Source of the DNA: Bacillota bacterium
Lineage (GTDB): Bacteria; Bacillota; Clostridia; Oscillospirales; Acutalibacteraceae
Length of the DNA stretch: 25,194 bases
Direction of reading: 5' to 3'
Assembly: GCA_029007015.1 (NCBI GenBank)
Contig: JAQXHB010000041.1
Span: 1-25,194, forward strand
The notes beneath the pieces were generated by a model. It was not told the DNA's origin and made no database searches. It saw nothing but the letters and a program-made list of their open reading frames with translations. This document shows, piece after piece, positions 15,473 to 24,046 of the stretch (its first letter is position 1; every line of letters begins with the position of its first letter). Made by a program: the position numbers and the translations under genes.

Positions 15473-15781
15473 ATGTCAGTTACATTTCTTAATGCCGATA
15501 ATTTCGATACAGAGGTCATGCAGTGCGCCGATAGGGTGCTCATCGACTTTTATGCCGATTGGTGCGGGCCCTGCCACATGCTCTCTCCCGTTATAGAACA
15601 GGTGGCGGAGGAACGCGCAGATATTCATGTGTGCAAGGTCAATGTGGATAGGGCGCCCGAACTGGCCGCTCAATTTGGAATTACTTCGATTCCGGCACTG
15701 GTTGTGATGGACGGCGGCCGAATTATCCGCCGCTCGGTCGGTTTTATGCCCAAAGAAGATGTGCTGGAGTTGCTTAAATAA
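15473..15781 (+). CDS. Thioredoxin
   Basis: A 102-residue thioredoxin that reduces protein disulfides in the cytosol. The active site WCGPC is at residues 30-34 (DFYADWCGPCHML), the cis-proline loop reads TSIPALVV, and a C-terminal helix completes the fold. I chose the ATG at 15473 because GAGAGGA lies just upstream; the in-frame TTG at 15458 overlaps the end of the FTR-like gene and has no such site. The likely electron donor is the FTR-like protein encoded immediately before it. No NADPH-dependent thioredoxin reductase gene is nearby. Confidence 0.96.
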   Translation: MSVTFLNADNFDTEVMQCADRVLIDFYADWCGPCHMLSPVIEQVAEERADIHVCKVNVDRAPELAAQFGITSIPALVVMDGGRIIRRSVGFMPKEDVLELLK

Positions 15782-15804
15782 CCGGCATAAACGATAAATA
15801 TAAG

Positions 15805-15844
15805 GCAAAGCCCGTGGTGATGTGATAAACGCCACGGGCTTTGC
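15805..15844. terminator. Bidirectional terminator between thioredoxin and glycogen phosphorylase
   Basis: A perfect 13-bp GC-rich inverted repeat (15805-15817 with 15832-15844) has a 14-base loop. It lies between convergent genes, directly next to the phosphorylase stop at 15845. T-rich sequence follows on the plus strand (TTATTT) and a mixed A/T stretch on the other. Confidence 0.85.
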
Positions 15845-18202
15845 TTATTTACACTTTTTAATGTGCCAAATATCCTCAGCATACTCGCTGACGGTGCGGT
15901 CGGATGAAAATTTGCCGGCCGAGCACATATTGAGCCACTGCTTTTTGGCGAAAGCGTATCGGTCGCGGTAATCGTTGTTTATACGCTTTTTTGTTTTAAG
16001 AAAACTGTCAAAATCGAGCAGCAGGCAGTAGTTGTCGGCGCGGCTGTAATCGGACCGGTCGAGCAGTGAGTGATAGAGTTCTGCAAACATTCCGGTGCCG
16101 CCGTCATCGAGCGTTCCGTCGATGAGCGCGTCCAGGCACCTTTTAATGCGGCTGTCGCTCTCGTAATATTTGCGTGGGTCGTAGGTGTCCCGCAGGGCTT
16201 CAATTTCCTCTACGCGGGCGCCGAAGATATAGTTGTTTTCATCTCCCGCCTCGCGGACAATTTCGATGTTTGCACCGTCGTATGTGCCGAGCGTGACGGC
16301 GCCGTTGAGCATCAGTTTCATGTTGCCGGTGCCTGATGCTTCGGTGCCGGCGGTCGATATCTGTTCGGACACATCTGCCGCGGCGACAATCTTTTCGGCA
16401 TACGACACATTGTAATCGCTGACAAAAATTATTTTTAGGCAACGGTTGGCATCGGCGTCGGCATCAATGAGGCGCGAGATTTCGTTTATCAGTTTTATGA
16501 TGCCCTTGGCTCGCGCGTATCCAGGCGCCGCCTTTGCGCCGAATATAAATGTCGTGGGCACAAAGTCGGTCAGCGTGCCATCCTTTATTTCAAAATACAA
16601 TTCTAAAATCGCCAGAATATTGAGTAACTGCCGCTTGTATTCGTGCAGACGCTTTATCTGCGCGTCGACGATGGTGTCGGGGTCAAGCAGTTTACCGTCA
16701 TGCGCGCCGATATATTTCGCAAGCAGTTGTTTGTTCTGCCGCTTTATGGCCATGAATTTGTCCAGCACATCTTTGTCATCGGCATATACCGCCAGTTTTT
16801 TCAGACTCTTGAGGTCGGTCACCCAGCGTGAGGAGCCGAGCAGTTCTGTTATCAGGCTGGACAGCCCCTGATTGCACAGCAACAGCCAGCGGCGCTGAGT
16901 GATGCCGTTTGTCTTGTTCTGAAAGCGGTCGGGGTACAGCGCGTACCATTGGCTGAGGACGCTCGACTTTATTATCTCGGTGTGCAACTCGGCAACGCCG
17001 TTGATGTGGGATGAGCAGTAGCAGGCCAGATAGGCCATGTGCACGCGATTTTTTTGCACTATCACCAGTTGCGGCCACTTGTCCTCACCGATTTTCTTGC
17101 GCCTGAGTTCCGATTTCAGCCGCGTGTTAATTCGCAGGATGATGCGTGCAATTTCGGGTGAGACGCGCTGGACCGTGCGCATCTCCCATGTTTCGAGCGC
17201 TTCTTGCATGACGGTGTGATTGGTGTAGTTGAAAACGCCTTTTGCTATGCTCAGCGCATTGTCAAAGGCGACGCCGTCGGACATCATAAGCCGTATTAAC
17301 TCGGGAATGGCGATGACCGGATGGGTGTCATTGAGTTGAACGCAGACATATTGCGGTAGTCGGCTGTAATCGTCACCGTGATTTTGCTTGAATGAGCGGA
17401 GCATGTCCTTGAGTGAGGCACTGGTGAAGAAATACTGCTGCTTGAGCCGCAGTAGTTTGCCGTTGGGCGTCGAGTCGTTGGGGTAGAGCACGCGCGAGAT
17501 ATTCTCGGCGCGGTTGCGCTGTGCCAAAGCGTCGGAGTATTTGCACTGATTGAACTTATCAAAGTCAAACGGCTGAATCGGTTCGCATTGCCATAGGCGG
17601 ATGGTGTCGATGTGCTTTCCGCCGTAGCCGATGACCGGCATGTCGTAGGGCACGGCCAGAACATCGCCGTCGGCAAAATTTACTGTAACGGTTTCATCCT
17701 CGCGGCGCACCGACCAAGGGTCGCCGTGCCGTGACCAGTCATCGGCCGTCTCGGTCTGAAAGCCGTTTTCAAACCTCTGGCTAAACAGACCGTAGCGGTA
17801 TCTGATGCCGTAGCCGTCGAGGGGCAGTTTAAGCGTGGCGGCGCTGTCGAGAAAGCAGGCGGCCAGCCTGCCAAGCCCACCGTTGCCGAGTGCGGCGTCC
17901 TCGACCGACTCCATGACACCGATGTCCACGCCGCTTTTGTGCAGCAGTTCGGCCATCTCGGTGTAAAGGCCGGAGCAGATAAGGTTGTTGTAGATTGCAC
18001 GACCGACCAGAAATTCGGCCGATAGGTAATATGCACGACGCCCACTTGCATGTTGCTTGCGCGAATTTTCCCATGCGGGCGCGATATGCGCCATTACGGC
18101 TCCGGCCACCGCGCTGTGTAATTGGTGCGGTGTGAGACATTCAAGCGGCTTTTGATATTGCGCCCGAGCCAGCAGTTCCACTGATTTTTTAATTTCGCTC
18201 AT
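15845..18202 (-). CDS. glgP: Glycogen/maltodextrin phosphorylase (GT35)
   Basis: A 785-residue PLP enzyme that cleaves alpha-1,4-glucans with phosphate to give glucose-1-phosphate. Family marks include AYYLSAEFLVGRAIYNNL (about 58-75), EDAALGNGGLGRLAACFLDS, the nucleotide-free core IKRLHEYKRQLLN, and EASGTGNMKLMLNGA with the PLP lysine at K629. The length is slightly under the usual 790-840. I chose the ATG at 18200-18202, since AAAGGAG lies upstream; a longer frame starting at 18295 would run deep into malQ without a ribosome site. The start overlaps the end of malQ by 14 bases. Position in a sugar-import operon suggests imported maltodextrin is the main substrate, though stored glycogen is possible. 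Confidence 0.96.
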   Translation of the reverse strand: MSEIKKSVELLARAQYQKPLECLTPHQLHSAVAGAVMAHIAPAWENSRKQHASGRRAYYLSAEFLVGRAIYNNLICSGLYTEMAELLHKSGVDIGVMESVEDAALGNGGLGRLAACFLDSAATLKLPLDGYGIRYRYGLFSQRFENGFQTETADDWSRHGDPWSVRREDETVTVNFADGDVLAVPYDMPVIGYGGKHIDTIRLWQCEPIQPFDFDKFNQCKYSDALAQRNRAENISRVLYPNDSTPNGKLLRLKQQYFFTSASLKDMLRSFKQNHGDDYSRLPQYVCVQLNDTHPVIAIPELIRLMMSDGVAFDNALSIAKGVFNYTNHTVMQEALETWEMRTVQRVSPEIARIILRINTRLKSELRRKKIGEDKWPQLVIVQKNRVHMAYLACYCSSHINGVAELHTEIIKSSVLSQWYALYPDRFQNKTNGITQRRWLLLCNQGLSSLITELLGSSRWVTDLKSLKKLAVYADDKDVLDKFMAIKRQNKQLLAKYIGAHDGKLLDPDTIVDAQIKRLHEYKRQLLNILAILELYFEIKDGTLTDFVPTTFIFGAKAAPGYARAKGIIKLINEISRLIDADADANRCLKIIFVSDYNVSYAEKIVAAADVSEQISTAGTEASGTGNMKLMLNGAVTLGTYDGANIEIVREAGDENNYIFGARVEEIEALRDTYDPRKYYESDSRIKRCLDALIDGTLDDGGTGMFAELYHSLLDRSDYSRADNYCLLLDFDSFLKTKKRINNDYRDRYAFAKKQWLNMCSAGKFSSDRTVSEYAEDIWHIKKCK

Positions 18203-19736
18203 TGTCTGTTTCTCCTTTCGCTGTGCGCCCAAACAGCCGGCATTGCTCATTGAGCCAAACCTGCCAGCCGCTGTCCATCTGCCCTTCACTTGCACGCCAC
18301 TGCCAGTTTCCGCTGACGGTGGACGGCGTGTTAATGCGTCCTTCGTTACCGAGGGCGAGCAGGTCGGGCATGGTCAAAATGCAGGTTTCGGCGGTGCTGG
18401 CAATGGCGGCGCGCATCATACCGAGGCGCACTTCATCATCGGTTTCGGCTCCGAGATATCTGCGCGCAAAGGCCACATCTTTGGCATCGGCTTCTTTTGT
18501 CCAGCCGAGCACGGTGCTGTTGTCGTGCGTGCCGGTGTATACAGCACACCGCCGTGCGTAATTGTGCGGCAGGTATTGGCTTTCTTCGCGGCTGTCAAAT
18601 GCAAGCTGCATTACCTTCATGCTTTCAAATCCGCACCGCTCCACCAATTTCGTCACGCCGGGTGTGATGAATCCCAAGTCCTCTGCTATTATCGGCAAAC
18701 GCCCCAGTTTGCGCTCAACTTCACTCCAAAAGTCATAGCCCGGCCCTTTGCGCCAAGTTCCTACGACAGCGTCATTTGCCCCGCGCGGGATGCAGTAGTA
18801 ACCCTCAAACCCTCTGAAGTGGTCTATGCGCAGTCGGTCAAATAATTGCAAGGAATATCCGAGACGCGCTATCCACCAGGCGTAGCCGTTTTTGCGCATG
18901 CCGTGCCAGTTGTATAACGGATTGCCCCAAAGTTGTCCGTGCGGCGAAAAGCCGTCGGGCGGACAGCCGGCGACAGCGGTCATGTTGCCGCTTTTGTCGG
19001 TTGCAAACAAATGTGGGCTTGTCCACAGTTCGACCGAGTCGGGCGAGACATAAATGGGGATATCACCGATAAGTTCCACCCCGTGCCGCTTCGCGTAGTC
19101 GTGCAGTGCAACCCACTGTTTTGAAAAGAGGTACTGAAGCATTTTGTGGTATTTAATGCCGTCGGCGCACCTGTCCGTCCACTCATTCAAAGCCGCCGGA
19201 GTGCGCCTGCGTATGCCCTCCGGCCAGTCGGTGAACGGGCGACCGCCCTCGCTGTCCTTGATGGCCATGAACAGCGCGTAGTTATCGAGCCACTGTCTGT
19301 GTAAATCGCAGTAGTTGTAAAAATCAGGCGGCGTCTCGGCAAAAAACCGCTCATACACGCGTGCAAATATCTGACGCCGTCCCGAATAAACCTTGCCGTA
19401 ATCGACACGCGTCCCGTCGGCACCCCAGTCACGATTTAACTCATCAACTCCGATTAGTCCGCTTTCGCACAGCATATCAAGGTCGATAAACAGCGGATTG
19501 CCGGCAAATGCGGAGAAACATTGGTAGGGTGAGTCGCCGTAGCCGGTCGGCCCAATGGGTAGCATCTGCCAGTAGCGCTGGCCGCTCTCGCACAGCATGT
19601 CAATCAACCGGTACGCCCAACTGCCGAAGGTGCCTATTCCGCCGCGCGACGGCAGCGAAAATAGCGGCATTAGCACACCGCACGCGCGGACATGCCTGCG
19701 GTCGGTGTCGCCGGCGATACGCACGGTCAGTCGCAT
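18189..19736 (-). CDS. malQ: 4-alpha-glucanotransferase (amylomaltase, GH77)
   Basis: A 515-residue GH77 enzyme that transfers glucan segments between maltodextrins, making chains long enough for phosphorylase and releasing glucose. The catalytic trio is visible: nucleophile D305 in RIDHFRGF, acid/base E352 in IIAEDLG, and D405 in THDNSTV. The family start-like segment CGVLMPLFSLPSRGGIGTFG begins at about residue 19, so the first 18 residues are an N-terminal extension. The ATG at 19734-19736 overlaps the stop of the ATPase gene by 10 bases, which suggests coupling; the local ribosome site is weak. An internal start nearer the conserved segment cannot be excluded. Confidence 0.95.
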   Translation of the reverse strand: MRLTVRIAGDTDRRHVRACGVLMPLFSLPSRGGIGTFGSWAYRLIDMLCESGQRYWQMLPIGPTGYGDSPYQCFSAFAGNPLFIDLDMLCESGLIGVDELNRDWGADGTRVDYGKVYSGRRQIFARVYERFFAETPPDFYNYCDLHRQWLDNYALFMAIKDSEGGRPFTDWPEGIRRRTPAALNEWTDRCADGIKYHKMLQYLFSKQWVALHDYAKRHGVELIGDIPIYVSPDSVELWTSPHLFATDKSGNMTAVAGCPPDGFSPHGQLWGNPLYNWHGMRKNGYAWWIARLGYSLQLFDRLRIDHFRGFEGYYCIPRGANDAVVGTWRKGPGYDFWSEVERKLGRLPIIAEDLGFITPGVTKLVERCGFESMKVMQLAFDSREESQYLPHNYARRCAVYTGTHDNSTVLGWTKEADAKDVAFARRYLGAETDDEVRLGMMRAAIASTAETCILTMPDLLALGNEGRINTPSTVSGNWQWRASEGQMDSGWQVWLNEQCRLFGRTAKGETDNERN

Positions 19737-20839
19737 ATAAGCAACCCGCTTTCTTTATCAAAAATGTGCGGTCGGTCAAGGTCGATATACAAATCGACCG
19801 TACTGCCGCTCTTAATTTGCTCGTTTGACGATATTTTGGCGATGATGTTGCTCTTGGCCAGTCGGCTGTAAATATATATTTCAGAGCCCATCATCTCGGC
19901 CAAATCGACCCGCAGCTCTACGGCATTGGAAGCGCCGCTTGCCCGTCGCCTGCAGTCGGCGTGGAAGTCCTCCGGTCTGATGGCATAAACTACCTCGCTG
20001 TCCATATATCGGCCGAGTGCCTCGTCGCTCTGCATGCGCTCGGGCAGAGGTATGGCGTAGTTTTCAAAGCAGACGCAGCGCTGTCCGTTTTGCTCGCGCA
20101 GAGTGGCGGTGATGAAGTTGATTTGCGGCGTGCCGACAAATCCGGCGACAAACATGTTGCACGGGTGCCGGTACAGATTTTTCGGTGTGTCAATCTGCTG
20201 AATGACGCCGTCCTTCATGACCACAATTCGGTCGGCCATGGTCATTGCCTCGGTTTGGTCGTGGGTCACATAGACAAAGGTGGTTTGCAGATTGCGGTGC
20301 AGCCGTGCAATTTGCGTGCGCATCTCGGTGCGCAGTTTTGCGTCCAAATTGGACAGCGGCTCGTCGAGCAGAAACACCGACGGATTGCGCACCATTGCGC
20401 GCCCCAGCGCCACTCGCTGACGCTGACCGCCCGAGAGGGCTTTCGGCTTGCGGTTAAGGTACTGCTCAATGTCCAGTATTCGCGCCGCCTCGCGCACCTT
20501 GCGGTCGATTTCCTCGCGCGGCTCCTTGCGCAGTGTCAGCGCAAAGGCCATATTCTTATATACCGTCATGTGGGGGTACAGCGCGTAGGACTGAAAGACC
20601 ATGGCAATATCTCTGTCTTTGGGCGGCACATCGTTGACCAGCCGGTCACCGATATATAATTCACCTGAACTGACATCCTCCAGTCCGGCAATCATGCGCA
20701 GTGTGGTCGACTTGCCACAACCCGACGGCCCGACCAGAATTATAAACTCCTTGTCCTTTATCTCAAGATTCAGGTCGGGTATTACCGTCACCCCGTTTTC
20801 ATATGTTTTGACAATGTTTTTGAGTGTAATGGAAGCCAT
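19727..20839 (-). CDS. Sugar ABC transporter ATP-binding protein, MsmK/UgpC/MalK type
   Basis: The 370-residue ATPase that powers the carbohydrate importer. Walker A GPSGCGKST is at 37-45, the Q-loop is in FQSYALYPHM, the signature LSGGQ is at 135-139, and Walker B VFLLDE is at 155-160, followed by the D-loop SNLDAKL and H-loop YVTHDQTEA. The C-terminal third is the TOBE/regulatory region typical of MalK-type ATPases, including FVGTPQINF and AIRPEDFH. The ATG has AAAGGAC upstream. It lies 34 bases after the second permease, so it probably serves that transporter, although MsmK-type ATPases in Gram-positives often serve several sugar importers. Confidence 0.95.
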   Translation of the reverse strand: MASITLKNIVKTYENGVTVIPDLNLEIKDKEFIILVGPSGCGKSTTLRMIAGLEDVSSGELYIGDRLVNDVPPKDRDIAMVFQSYALYPHMTVYKNMAFALTLRKEPREEIDRKVREAARILDIEQYLNRKPKALSGGQRQRVALGRAMVRNPSVFLLDEPLSNLDAKLRTEMRTQIARLHRNLQTTFVYVTHDQTEAMTMADRIVVMKDGVIQQIDTPKNLYRHPCNMFVAGFVGTPQINFITATLREQNGQRCVCFENYAIPLPERMQSDEALGRYMDSEVVYAIRPEDFHADCRRRASGASNAVELRVDLAEMMGSEIYIYSRLAKSNIIAKISSNEQIKSGSTVDLYIDLDRPHIFDKESGLLICD

Positions 20840-20873
20840 TGTTACCGTCCTTTCAGCGGTCGGTCAAGGGGTA

Positions 20874-21713
20874 TCAGCCCTTGACCGCGCCAGCAATTAC
20901 GCCCTTGATAATATATTTCTGGGCGCTTAAATAGAATATAATAATCGGTATGATAGCCAAAACGAGCATGGCCATAAGTCCGCCGTAGTCGGTCGAACCG
21001 TAGGCGCCCTGCATGGCTAATTGTATTGCCACGGGTACTGTTTTGTTGCGCGTGCCGAGTATCAGATAGGGGAGCAGATAGTCGTTCCACACCCACATTG
21101 CATTCAGAATGGCCACCGTTATGGCTGTCGGCTTGAGAATGGGGAAAACCACCATGAAGAACGCCTGAGGCGCGTTGCATCCGTCTATTGTGGCCGCTTC
21201 TTCAATTTCGAGCGGTATACTCTTGATAAATCCCGACAGCATGAACACCGACAGCCCCGCTCCAAAGCCGAGGTAGATGAACACAATGCCAACGACATTG
21301 TCAAAGTTAATGGCGTTGACCACATATGTCATGGTGTACATGACCATCTGGAAGGGAACTATCATGCTGAACACAAACAGATAGTAGAGCACCTTGGTAA
21401 AGCGCGATTTGACGCGGACAATGTACCACGCCGTCATGGATGTGCATATCACTATCAGAGCCACCGAGCAGACGGTGATGAACAGCGAGCGGCCAAATGC
21501 GGCCAAAAAGCCTGACGATGTCAGTCCGTTTATATAGTTTTCCAGTCCGACAAATGTTTCGCTGTTTGGCAGTTCAAAGGGCGCGCCCGATATATAAAAC
21601 CGGGATTTAAATGAGTTTATTACAACTATTACCACGGGCACGAGAAAGAGGGCGGCCAACAGGCAAAGCACCGCCACCGTTGCCGTACTGCCGCGCATCC
21701 TTTTTTGCTTCAT
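20874..21713 (-). CDS. Carbohydrate ABC transporter permease, MalG type
   Basis: A 279-residue inner-membrane protein with six predicted helices, the first at about 11-33. The cytoplasmic EAA loop reads EEAATIDGCNAPQAFFMVVF, the contact site for the ATPase. The C-terminus contains VWNDYLLPYLILG and ends in IIKGVIAGAVKG, a typical ending of this permease class. The start codon overlaps the stop of the first permease by one base (TGATG). It forms the translocation pore with the MalF-type permease. Confidence 0.95.
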   Translation of the reverse strand: MKQKRMRGSTATVAVLCLLAALFLVPVVIVVINSFKSRFYISGAPFELPNSETFVGLENYINGLTSSGFLAAFGRSLFITVCSVALIVICTSMTAWYIVRVKSRFTKVLYYLFVFSMIVPFQMVMYTMTYVVNAINFDNVVGIVFIYLGFGAGLSVFMLSGFIKSIPLEIEEAATIDGCNAPQAFFMVVFPILKPTAITVAILNAMWVWNDYLLPYLILGTRNKTVPVAIQLAMQGAYGSTDYGGLMAMLVLAIIPIIIFYLSAQKYIIKGVIAGAVKG

Positions 21714-22558
21714 CAGTGCTCGACCTCCTTTGAGCCGGTCAGGCGCAACTGCACAAAGGCCAGCACAGCCACTATCAGAAAGAAAACTACCGCCTTTGCC
21801 TGACCGACTCCCTGCCAGCCCATTCGCCCGTAAAAGGTGTCGTAGATATTGAGAGCGAGCATTTGAGTCGTGCGCTCGGGCGCGCCGGCCGTCAGGGCCA
21901 GATTTTGGTCAAACATTTTGAATGAGTTGGTCAGCGTCAAAAATGTGCATATGGTTATCGACGGCATGACCAGCGGAATTTTGATGCGAAAAAGGGTTTT
22001 CAGCGGACTTGCTCCGTCGATAGATGCCGCCTCGATTAGGTCGGTCGGCACATTTTGCAGTCCGGCTATATATATGACCATCATATAGCCGATGAGTTGC
22101 CAGTTGGTCATGACCACCAGCCCCCAACAGCCGTACTGCGTCTTATAGGTGATATCAACGCCATTAACCGACAGCAGTCCGTTTATGAGCAAATTCCATA
22201 TATATCCCAGCACGATGCCGCCGATGAGATTGGGCATGAAAAATACCGAGCGAAAGAAATTGGTTCCCCGTATTCCTCGCGCAAGCATGAGCGCCAGTAT
22301 AAAGGCTATAACATTTACGGTTACAATGGACACCACCGCGAACAGCGAGGTAAAGCCGAGTGCGTGCAAAAAATCGCTGTCGGTGGTGAATGCACGCACA
22401 TAGTTATCAAATCCCACCCATTTTGCGTCGGTCACCGTCTTAAATTCGGTGAACGACAGCGCGACACCCATCACAAACGGCACGATAAAGGCGATGATGA
22501 ATGCGGCCAGTGTTGGCAGTAAAAAGAGCGGGAAGTACTTTTTGAGCGATTTTTTCAT
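21713..22558 (-). CDS. Carbohydrate ABC transporter permease, MalF type
   Basis: A 281-residue permease with six predicted helices, the first at about 10-32 (FLLPTLAAFIIAFIVPFVM). FYRSVFF-like FFRSVFFMPNLIGGIVLGYI and the EAA loop EAASIDGASPLKTLFRIKIP mark the MalF/MsmF group. It lacks the large extracytoplasmic insert of the E. coli MalF, as is usual for Gram-positive members. The ATG has AAAGGAC about ten bases upstream. It follows the binding-protein gene by 27 bases. Confidence 0.95.
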   Translation of the reverse strand: MKKSLKKYFPLFLLPTLAAFIIAFIVPFVMGVALSFTEFKTVTDAKWVGFDNYVRAFTTDSDFLHALGFTSLFAVVSIVTVNVIAFILALMLARGIRGTNFFRSVFFMPNLIGGIVLGYIWNLLINGLLSVNGVDITYKTQYGCWGLVVMTNWQLIGYMMVIYIAGLQNVPTDLIEAASIDGASPLKTLFRIKIPLVMPSITICTFLTLTNSFKMFDQNLALTAGAPERTTQMLALNIYDTFYGRMGWQGVGQAKAVVFFLIVAVLAFVQLRLTGSKEVEH

Positions 22559-22585
22559 CGGGCGTTTGTCCTTTCGGTGGGCGCG

Positions 22586-23938
22586 CTATGCCGCGGCGCT
22601 GCTTTCCTTTTTCCAACTTGATACCATATCTTTGACCACATCGTCCCACTTTTTGTTGCCCTGAGCATATTTGAGCAGTGACGAGCCGAACTCATCCTTG
22701 AATGTTTGAGAGGGGAAGATGGTGAAGTTCCATGCGATGCTGTTGATGCCGTCCTTGTTCATCCAGTCGATGACCTCCAAGGCAAGCGGGTCCTGCGGCT
22801 TTTCGTCGTCGTCAAAGGTGTCAAACGGCGCGATAAATCCAAACTCATTTGTCACATACTGCTTGCCTTTTTCACTTGAATACATCCAGTAAATGAAGTC
22901 GAGAGCAGCCTGCTGTTCGGCCTCGCTTGATTTTTTGTTGATGGCGTAGAAGTTCTCTGTGCCGATGCACAGACCTTGACTTTCTTCGCCATCGATGCCC
23001 GAATAAATGGGCAAAAGTTTGATATTCTCGCTCTTTACTTTGTTGCCTGATACATCACCGATTTGGCTCCACGCCCAGTTGCCGTTTTGCACCATTGCAC
23101 ATTTTTCAAGCGCAAATTCGGCCATAGAGTCGGCTACCGTCTTGGTGCCGACCAATTTGCGGTCGACGACCGAGTTGTTCAGGTAGAGGTCGAGTATATT
23201 TTTGAATTGGTCGGAGTATTTAAATGTTATCTCATCGGTTCCGTTTCCGGTCAGGTCGATGTCGTTGCTCTCAAATTCATAGTATAGCGGCAGATTGGTC
23301 AGATGCGACTGCCAGCGCCAGTCCTCGCCCGATTTGAAGGATGTCGATGCAAATACTCCGTCGATGCCGAGGTCATCGGCATGATTTTGCATATCCTCGA
23401 CCAACTCTTTCAACTTCTGATAGTTGTTAATCTCATCCATCGACTTGTATGCGGTGCCTTTGTCGGCCAGCGCGAAGTAGCGGTCGGTAATGGCCTCGTT
23501 GTAGATGATGCCGTAGCCCTCAACTACATAAGGAATGCCGTAGACTTTGCCGTCTGCTCCGGTCACGGCGAGCGATTTGTCGGACAGATGCTGATACAAC
23601 TCCGATTGACTCAAATCGGCGCAGTAATCTTTCCAGTTGGCATATCCCTTCGGCCCGTTGATTTGAAAGAGGGTCGGCGCCTCATCGGTGGCCATCTTGG
23701 CCATCAATGTCTGCTCATAGGTATTGTTGGCGGCGGTGTCGACAATAACCCTGACGCCCGTTTCGGCCTGATATTCCTTGGCAAGTTCATTGTACTTGTC
23801 AGCTATCTCCGGCTTAAAATTGAGATACCGTACCGTAACCGTTTCACCGGTGTTGCTGCACGACGACATGGTCAGTATGCTACCGGCGGTCAATGCTACG
23901 GCCATCATAGCCGTAAGCAGTTTTTTTATCAGATTCAT
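22586..23938 (-). CDS. Sugar ABC transporter substrate-binding lipoprotein
   Basis: A 450-residue family 1 solute-binding protein. The signal peptide (MNLIKKLLTAMMAVALTAG) ends near the lipid-attachment candidate C27 in LTMSSCSN; the lipobox is slightly unusual, with M at -3. The mature protein has the family's pattern: TVRYLNFKPEIADKYNELA, TLFQINGPKG and, near the end, PSQTFKDEFGSSLLKYA. I chose the ATG at 23936-23938 because AGGAGG sits eight bases upstream; an in-frame TTG at 23956 precedes that site. As first gene of an operon with permeases, ATPase, malQ and glgP, it most likely binds maltodextrins. That substrate is inferred from the neighbours. Confidence 0.93.
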   Translation of the reverse strand: MNLIKKLLTAMMAVALTAGSILTMSSCSNTGETVTVRYLNFKPEIADKYNELAKEYQAETGVRVIVDTAANNTYEQTLMAKMATDEAPTLFQINGPKGYANWKDYCADLSQSELYQHLSDKSLAVTGADGKVYGIPYVVEGYGIIYNEAITDRYFALADKGTAYKSMDEINNYQKLKELVEDMQNHADDLGIDGVFASTSFKSGEDWRWQSHLTNLPLYYEFESNDIDLTGNGTDEITFKYSDQFKNILDLYLNNSVVDRKLVGTKTVADSMAEFALEKCAMVQNGNWAWSQIGDVSGNKVKSENIKLLPIYSGIDGEESQGLCIGTENFYAINKKSSEAEQQAALDFIYWMYSSEKGKQYVTNEFGFIAPFDTFDDDEKPQDPLALEVIDWMNKDGINSIAWNFTIFPSQTFKDEFGSSLLKYAQGNKKWDDVVKDMVSSWKKESSAAA

Positions 23939-23970
23939 CTGTGATTCCTCCTGCAATTATTTATGTCCCG

Positions 23971-23999
23971 TTATTCTTTTGATTATCAAAACCGAATAA
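23971..23999. promoter_or_regulatory. Extended palindrome in the divergent region, candidate operator
   Basis: A perfect 15-base palindrome, TTTTGATTATCAAAA (23977-23991), is flanked by TTATTC (23971-23976) and GAATAA (23994-23999), so the symmetry extends to 13 bases per side with a 2-base offset. It lies between the divergent maltodextrin operon and the DUF624 gene. No clear -35/-10 pair was found on either strand. A transcription-factor site is more likely than a terminator here. Confidence 0.5.
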
Positions 24000-24046
24000 T
24001 GAGCGCATTTTATTTCAACAATATTTTTGACAGGAGGAGGCTTATT

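Noticed and set aside
18203..18295. N-terminal extension of glycogen phosphorylase from a start at 18295
   Set aside because: It would overlap malQ by over 100 bases, lacks a ribosome site, and the ATG at 18202 has a good one and a family-like N-terminus.
19961..20659. 232-residue open frame opposite the ABC ATPase gene
   Set aside because: Antisense to conserved Walker A, signature and Walker B codons, with no domain of its own.
23303..23944. 213-residue open frame on the plus strand opposite the binding-protein gene
   Set aside because: Antisense shadow; it covers the signal-peptide region of a convincing lipoprotein gene and has no family match I recognise.
24001..24046. Possible CcpA cre site around the GCGC upstream of the maltodextrin operon
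   Set aside because: Only about half the positions match the 14-base cre consensus and the outer TG/CA bases are missing.
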